Origin: Candidatus Faecousia excrementipullorum
GTDB lineage: Bacteria > Bacillota > Clostridia > Oscillospirales > Oscillospiraceae
Reading direction: 5' to 3'
NCBI GenBank assembly: GCA_018712825.1
Contig: DVGG01000001.1
Coordinates: forward strand, 1-64,000
DNA: 64,000 nt
The stretch's first letter is position 1. Every line of letters starts with the position of its first letter. Under the pieces are notes generated by a model. It made no database searches and was not told the DNA's origin. It saw only the letters and a list, made by a program, of their open reading frames with translations. Shown in pieces: positions 58,499 to 64,000 of the stretch. Made by a program: the position numbers and the translations under genes.

Positions 58499-59809
58499 TC
58501 AGTTGATTACAACCTCGGGGTACTGGTCAGCCAGCGCAGCCTTGAAGTTGGCAACAATCTCATCGTTGGTCTGGCCTTCCTTGATTCCGTTGGAAGCGTA
58601 CTTCTGGAACAGGTTCTGGACGGCTCTGGTGTACTTGTCGGGGGTGATAGCCTCCACATTCTCCAGAATCTCGCCGTAGGTAGCCAGCAGGTTCTGGCCG
58701 CCGAAGTCCTCATTGGTGTAGCCTTCAGCCATCTTCTCAATGGCGGTTCTGCTGGCGGGCACCTGGTTGTTCACTTCCATGTTGGCAATCTGGAACTCGT
58801 CAGAAGCCACGTAGGACAGGAACAGGCCGGCCAGGTCCTTGTTGGGGGACTTGTCGTACACGCACAGGCAGGTCTGGCCCTCGAAGGAGGACAGGAAGGG
58901 AACTGCCAGGCCTACATTGCCAGTGTTGGTTTCCCAGTCGGTGAAGTAGTCCCAGGAGGGCATGGCGCGGAACAGCAGCTTGCCGGCGTTCCAGGCAGTG
59001 GCCCATTCACCGCTCCAGGAGCCGTACTCGGGGTCATAGCCGCTCTCGTAGAATGCACGCATATCGTCAATCAGGCCCATCCAGTCATCGCTGATGACCA
59101 GCTGGCCATTCTGAACCAGGGGATCGAAGGAGAAAGCGGAAACCTTGGGCATCTCGGAGATGGTGCCGAACACGGAAACCTCACCGTTGGACTCCTTGTA
59201 AACCTTCTCCTGCAGAGCCAGCATATCCTCCCAGGAGGTGATCATGGCAGAGATCTCAGCAGGATCGGAGGTTCCCAGCCACTGCTCGCAGGCATCCCGC
59301 AGGTACCAGAAGCAGACAGGGTTGGACATGAAGGTCAGGCACTTGAAGTTGCCGTTGGAATCCTTCATGGAAGCCAGCTGGTAATCATAGTAGTTGGCAG
59401 TCAGGGACTCGATGTCGATGTAGGACAGGTCGGCAATCACGCTGCTGTCCAGGAACTCGTACACATAGGCCTCTTCCAGGTCGAAGATGTCGGGCACATT
59501 GGTGCCGTCCTGCAGGGCGGTCAGGATCTTGGTCTTGTACTCGTCGCCGCCGAAGACCTGCACGTCAATGGTCACATTGGGGTACACCTTGGCAAACTCC
59601 TCCGTCAGCTGGTAGGCGTTGTCGGTGTAGGTCCAGTAGGTCAGGGTGCCGGTGACATCCTCGGGGTTGGTGGCAGCAGTGGTGCTGTCGCCGCTGGGTT
59701 CGGTGGTGGCAGCGGTGGTGTCGTTGCCGCCTTCCTGGCTGGGGGCGCAGCCCGCAAACAGGGCCACTACCATAACCAGGCTGCAAAGCAGAGCAAGCAG
59801 TTTTTTCAT
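58499..59809 (-). CDS. ABC transporter sugar-binding lipoprotein
   Basis: Lipobox VALFAGCAPSQ; family 1 extracellular solute-binding protein features. Confidence 0.94.
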   Translation of the reverse strand: MKKLLALLCSLVMVVALFAGCAPSQEGGNDTTAATTEPSGDSTTAATNPEDVTGTLTYWTYTDNAYQLTEEFAKVYPNVTIDVQVFGGDEYKTKILTALQDGTNVPDIFDLEEAYVYEFLDSSVIADLSYIDIESLTANYYDYQLASMKDSNGNFKCLTFMSNPVCFWYLRDACEQWLGTSDPAEISAMITSWEDMLALQEKVYKESNGEVSVFGTISEMPKVSAFSFDPLVQNGQLVISDDWMGLIDDMRAFYESGYDPEYGSWSGEWATAWNAGKLLFRAMPSWDYFTDWETNTGNVGLAVPFLSSFEGQTCLCVYDKSPNKDLAGLFLSYVASDEFQIANMEVNNQVPASRTAIEKMAEGYTNEDFGGQNLLATYGEILENVEAITPDKYTRAVQNLFQKYASNGIKEGQTNDEIVANFKAALADQYPEVVIN

Positions 59810-59894
59810 TTTTCGTTCCTCCTAATTTCTTTTTTACCAAAGCATCCTGCACTTTGGTTGTTTTTCAAAAGGACCTGAGTCCCAGTGAACCAAT

Positions 59895-60752
59895 TTAGCC
59901 CTTTACGGCTGCGCCGACGGTAATCTTCTCCATAATGGTCTTGGAGCCGAAGCAGTAGATGATAACCGTGGGAATCACGGAGATCACCATGCCCAGGTAC
60001 TGAGCGCCGTAGTCGGCGTTGGTGGCGTCCCGCACCGTGGCAATCATCAGGGTCAGGGTAAACTTTTCTTTGTCATTGAGCAGAATCAAAGGATTCAGGT
60101 AGCTGTTCCAGGTTCCGATGAAGGTAAGCACCGCCTGGGTCACCATAGCCGGCTTCACCAGCGGAATGACGATGCTGTGGAAAATCTGGATTTCCTTGCA
60201 GCCGTCCATGATGGAGGCCTCAATCAGCTCCGAAGGCAGGGAGGTGTCCATGTACTGCTTGTAGAAGAACACCGCAAAGCAGTTGGCAATGGTGGGGATA
60301 ATCAGAGTCAGGTAGGAGTTCATCATCTTCAGGGCCTGGATTTCCTTGTAGAAACCAATGATACCCAGCTGGCCCGGCAGCATCATAAACACCAGAATCA
60401 CGCCGAACAGAAGGTTGCGGCCCCGGAAGCGGAACTTGGCGAAAGCGTAGGCGGTCATGACGGTGAAATAGGTCTCTACTACGGTAACGGATACGGAGAG
60501 GATAATGCTGTTCTTGATACCCGTCAGGATATTCATGTTCCGGGTCAGCCGCTCATAGTTCTCCAGAAGGTGACTGCCGGGCAGAAGATTGATCTTGGAT
60601 ACGATGTTGAAGTTGTCATGGGTACTGGAGACGATCATGACGAAGAAGGGGTAAAAGGCGGTTATGGCCACCAGAGAGCAGAAGGCAATCAGCAGGCCGT
60701 GAACCAGCTTCCGGCGAAACACCAGGGCGTTGACATTGGTTTTTGTATTCAT
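59895..60752 (-). CDS. Carbohydrate ABC transporter permease (MalG-like)
   Basis: 285 aa; ~6 TM; EASIMDGCKEIQIFHSIVIPLVKP EAA loop. Confidence 0.93.
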   Translation of the reverse strand: MNTKTNVNALVFRRKLVHGLLIAFCSLVAITAFYPFFVMIVSSTHDNFNIVSKINLLPGSHLLENYERLTRNMNILTGIKNSIILSVSVTVVETYFTVMTAYAFAKFRFRGRNLLFGVILVFMMLPGQLGIIGFYKEIQALKMMNSYLTLIIPTIANCFAVFFYKQYMDTSLPSELIEASIMDGCKEIQIFHSIVIPLVKPAMVTQAVLTFIGTWNSYLNPLILLNDKEKFTLTLMIATVRDATNADYGAQYLGMVISVIPTVIIYCFGSKTIMEKITVGAAVKG

Positions 60753-61666
60753 GCCTTCACCATATCCTTTCTCCGGCTGGTCTTAACCGGCTTCTCCTTA
60801 TCCCGGTCCCGGGTAATCCACATGGCAATGGCGCTGAAGAACATGATAATCAGGAACACCACATAGGCACAGGCGGCACCGTAGCCGAACTGGAATCGGA
60901 CGAACGCCGAATCGTACATATACTTGATCATGGTGGTGGTGGCATCGCCGGGCACGCTCTGGAACACCAGCTTGGACTCGTCAAACATCTGCAGGCCGCC
61001 GATGATGGAGGTTACCATCACATAAATCAAAATGGGCTTCATAAGGGGTACCGTAATCTTGGTGACCTTCTGCCACCAGCCGGCACCGTCAATGCTGGCG
61101 GCTTCCAGAACCTCGTTGGAGATGGAGTTGATACCGGCAGTGAAGTAGATGATATTAAAGCCAAAGTTCTTCCAGCAGATGGCGATGGCGATAACCATCC
61201 GGGCCAGCATAGGGTTATTCTGGAAGTCCACCGGCTCCAGGCCCAGCACCGACATCACATTGTTGATGGCGCCGCCGGGATAGCTGAACATGGTGCCGAA
61301 GAGCAGGCCGATGGTAACAGAGGTCACCAGATTGGGGAAGAAGTAGACATTCCGGAAAATCGCTCTGCCCCGCAGCCACTTGTTGCTCATAAGCATTGCC
61401 AGCAGAAACGCCAGGGTAAGCTGGGGTATGATGGACATAATCCAAATCAGGAGGGTGTTTCCGATGGAGCGGTAGAAGAATTCCGAATGGAGCAGACGGC
61501 TGTAGTTGTCCCAGGCCACGTAGGTCAGGTCGCCGGACAGCAGGTCCATGTCGCACAGGCTAAGGACAAATGTGTAAATGATGGGATATAGTTTGAAAAT
61601 TAAAAAAACTATAAAAAACGGCAAGATATACAGATAAGCATATCTGGATCTCTTTGCTCTCCACAT
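60749..61666 (-). CDS. Carbohydrate ABC transporter permease (MalF/UgpA-like)
   Basis: EAASIDGAGWWQKVTKITVPLMKP EAA loop; overlaps the next permease by 4 bp. Confidence 0.93.
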   Translation of the reverse strand: MWRAKRSRYAYLYILPFFIVFLIFKLYPIIYTFVLSLCDMDLLSGDLTYVAWDNYSRLLHSEFFYRSIGNTLLIWIMSIIPQLTLAFLLAMLMSNKWLRGRAIFRNVYFFPNLVTSVTIGLLFGTMFSYPGGAINNVMSVLGLEPVDFQNNPMLARMVIAIAICWKNFGFNIIYFTAGINSISNEVLEAASIDGAGWWQKVTKITVPLMKPILIYVMVTSIIGGLQMFDESKLVFQSVPGDATTTMIKYMYDSAFVRFQFGYGAACAYVVFLIIMFFSAIAMWITRDRDKEKPVKTSRRKDMVKA

Positions 61667-61739
61667 GAAGCTTCCTCTCCTTTGTTGTGTGATATTTTTC
61701 TTTTTCCTTTGTTTTCTCTCAGTTCTGTTGTGCAAATTC

Positions 61740-61768
61740 AATATAACGCAAAGCTTTTTATTTGTCAA
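61740..61768 (-). promoter_or_regulatory. Sigma-A promoter TTGACA-N17-TATATT upstream of ABC permease
   Basis: Read on minus strand: TTGACA-AATAAAAAGCTTTGCGT-TATATT. Confidence 0.8.
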
Positions 61769-61773
61769 TCCCT

Positions 61774-61794
61774 TTATTAAATTTTGTTTAATAA
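61774..61794. promoter_or_regulatory. Operator candidate TTATTAAA-N5-TTTAATAA
   Basis: Perfect 8-bp inverted repeat just upstream of the -35 hexamer. Confidence 0.55.
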
Positions 61795-61909
61795 GTAAAA
61801 TTCAAGGCTTGGTTTTTATGGGATATGCCCAGAGAAAACCGTACAAATAGCGGGGCGTCCGGGATAGGACGCCCCGCCATGGGGTTCTTTGTATGGATTG
61901 CCGCCGGTT

Positions 61910-64000
61910 TTACTCCATTTCAGTCATGGGAAAGCTTCGGAATACGATCTCCGGCTCACAGGGAAGCGCCCGGGGGTATTCGTCAAAGCCAAAGTTGAAC
62001 CGGCTGCGCAAATGGAGCGTCACAGTTCCGGACTCTCCCGGGAAAAGGGTAAAGAAATCCTCCTCAGGCAAAATTACGGCGCAATCCGTCTTTTCCTGAG
62101 CATGAATGTGCAGCGCAGCCCATTCTCCCCGGTTGGCGACGGTATAAACCAGCCGATCCGGTTCCTTCTCCACCAGGGAAACCTCCAGCTCCGGCTGAGG
62201 CAGGTGCCGGTAAGGCCTGTAAATCTCATGGCCGCAGGTGGAGAAATAGTACAGGGTTTCGTCCCGGTGTCCCGGGCTTTCAGCGCTGACCCGCACCGCA
62301 AAAATCTGCCGATCCGGCACCGGGAAGTCCAGGGCCATACAGAGGCTGCTATGCCGGCCATCCTCCAGTACCACATCCTCTTCCCGGCTGTAAAGCACTT
62401 GTCCGTCCAGCCCCAGCACCCGGGCGGCAATCCGGGCCTGCTTCACCTGGAGGAAGGCCTCCCGGCTCAGCCACACATCCCCCCGGAAGCGCTCTCCCCG
62501 GCGGTAGTCCAGCCGGCGGTAATCCAGGCTCACATGATAAGGCGCATAAGCATGCTTTGCCCAGAAGTAGGCCATCTTGGGCTCCTGGTAATAGGTGAAC
62601 AGGCAGGTGTTGGCCACATTGGGCCAGGGCTCATTGAACTGCCAGATGATGCTGCCGCTGTTGCGGAAGGCACGGCGGCGGTTGGCCTCCACCGTGTAGC
62701 GAACCGCCTCCGCCTGCATCCACTGGCTGGCAGAGGAGAACTCCGGGAAGGTCTCCATAGGCCCGAAAATCTCCCAATCCCGCTCATAGGTACACCACCA
62801 GTCTCCCTTGAACCGCCACAGGGCGTTGTCCCGCATATTGGCAGGTTTCCACTCCTGGGGAGGCAGCACCTTCCGGGCGGTTCTGGGAAAGGTGACGCCG
62901 GAACAGCCGAACTCGCTGTTGAACAGGTGGTCAGCCTCCGCCTGGGCAGGGTAATGGCCGGGGTTTCCGCCGTATTCCCAGTCCCCGTGGACATCGTGGC
63001 TGGTGTCCGGCACCTTGGACTGGCGCTCGTTGGGACCGGAAGCAGAGGTGGGGTAGAAGAATCGGTCCAGGCACAGCTCCCGGCACAGCCGGGCAAGCAT
63101 GGCAATGTTCCGGTCGCCGTATCCCGCAGGCACCCCCTCCTCGTCCATCAGCTCATTGCCGCCGCTCCAGGCCGCCAGACTGGTGTGGTTCCGGCATCGG
63201 AGCAAGGCACACCGGGCGGTTTTTTCCAGCAGCTCCAGAAATTCCGGGTGCTTGGAGGGCACATTGTCCATGCCGGAGCTGGACTGGATAAACTCCTGCC
63301 ACACCAGGATGCCCAGCCGGTCACACAGATCGTAAAACCGCTCATCCTCGATGATTCCGCCGCCCCAGACCCGGATTAGGTTCACTCCCATGGCGGCAGC
63401 CGCCTCCAAAGAAGCCTGGTACTGGGCATCGGGAATATCCCCGTAGATATGGTCCAGCGGGGTGAAGTTTACGCCCTTGATATAGATTTTCTCCCCGTTC
63501 ACCTCATAGGTATAGGGCAGCGCCCCTGCCGGGGCATTTTCATTCTGCAAAAACCGCAGACGGCGGACGCCCTGGCTGCACTGCCAGCTGTCCAACTTCT
63601 CCTCCCCTGCCAGCAAGGTAAGGCGAACCCGGTACAGCGGCTGCTTGCCCCGGCCGTTGGGGTACCACAGGGCAGGCTGAGGAATTTCCAGCACCCCGGC
63701 AAAATCCCCATTTGCAACCGGGAAAGTCTCCCGGGCCTTCACAATCCCGTCCAGCTCCGCTGTGGCCTCCACCCGGAGAGTTTCCCCGCCGGAGCAGTAG
63801 GCAACGACCTTACCGGAGCACCGGATAAACCCCAGATTCCCGTCCAGGTCGGCGCTTACATAAGGCTCCGAGAGGGCATACCGCTCCCGGGCCTCCAGCA
63901 GCACATCCCGCCAGATGCCCAGATTCACCAATCGGGTGCCAAAGTCCCACTTATAGCCGAAGCGGCTTTTCTGGGTGGTGGTGTCGGAAGTGCGCCCCAC
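61910..64000 (-). CDS. GH2 beta-mannosidase-like protein (N-terminus beyond window)
   Basis: GVNLIRVWGGGIIEDERFYDLCDRLGILVWQEF; AWSGGNEL; FNSEFG. Confidence 0.92.
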   Translation of the reverse strand: MGRTSDTTTQKSRFGYKWDFGTRLVNLGIWRDVLLEARERYALSEPYVSADLDGNLGFIRCSGKVVAYCSGGETLRVEATAELDGIVKARETFPVANGDFAGVLEIPQPALWYPNGRGKQPLYRVRLTLLAGEEKLDSWQCSQGVRRLRFLQNENAPAGALPYTYEVNGEKIYIKGVNFTPLDHIYGDIPDAQYQASLEAAAAMGVNLIRVWGGGIIEDERFYDLCDRLGILVWQEFIQSSSGMDNVPSKHPEFLELLEKTARCALLRCRNHTSLAAWSGGNELMDEEGVPAGYGDRNIAMLARLCRELCLDRFFYPTSASGPNERQSKVPDTSHDVHGDWEYGGNPGHYPAQAEADHLFNSEFGCSGVTFPRTARKVLPPQEWKPANMRDNALWRFKGDWWCTYERDWEIFGPMETFPEFSSASQWMQAEAVRYTVEANRRRAFRNSGSIIWQFNEPWPNVANTCLFTYYQEPKMAYFWAKHAYAPYHVSLDYRRLDYRRGERFRGDVWLSREAFLQVKQARIAARVLGLDGQVLYSREEDVVLEDGRHSSLCMALDFPVPDRQIFAVRVSAESPGHRDETLYYFSTCGHEIYRPYRHLPQPELEVSLVEKEPDRLVYTVANRGEWAALHIHAQEKTDCAVILPEEDFFTLFPGESGTVTLHLRSRFNFGFDEYPRALPCEPEIVFRSFPMTEME

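Noticed and set aside
1-64000. tRNA and rRNA genes
   Set aside because: No cloverleaf or rRNA-like sequence was recognised by eye; tRNAscan/Infernal would be needed to exclude them fully.

Overview
The window looks like a high-GC Clostridia chromosome (Oscillospiraceae/Ruminococcaceae-like by gene content; taxonomy is inferred). 0-4.2 kb: ferrous-iron locus (feoA, feoB, FeoB-associated Cys-rich peptide, DUF2325, DUF3793, flavodoxin) with four GTTAGC-N4-GCTAAC palindromes. 4.2-19.1 kb: housekeeping genes, including an ECF sigma factor with an RsgI-like/PepSY anti-sigma, an acyltransferase/acyl-CoA ligase pair, M42 peptidase, thrS with T-box, a G5/3D cell-wall protein, rsmA, a HAD phosphatase and a CAT-like protein. 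19.5-25.5 kb: island with UPF0158, SEC-C, XRE/ImmA and a broken serine recombinase. 25.5-31.1 kb: PPi-PFK, class II FBP aldolase, prfC and a glycosyltransferase. 31.2-64.0 kb: a minus-strand glycan-utilisation locus (GH3 x2, GH20, GH38 x2, GH13_18-like, GH36-like, GH2, ABC importer, ROK regulator, sugar and acid-sugar kinases, aldolases). The most notable unexplained structure is a dispersed palindromic repeat: five complete copies that are each 167 bp, plus one copy cut by the window edge. It has ~20-bp TIRs beginning and ending in TA, and compensatory changes in its stems. It encodes no transposase and resembles a MITE. Copies lie at gene ends, at the break in a recombinase gene, and at the edges of the island. 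All calls come from reading the sequence; no database search was run.
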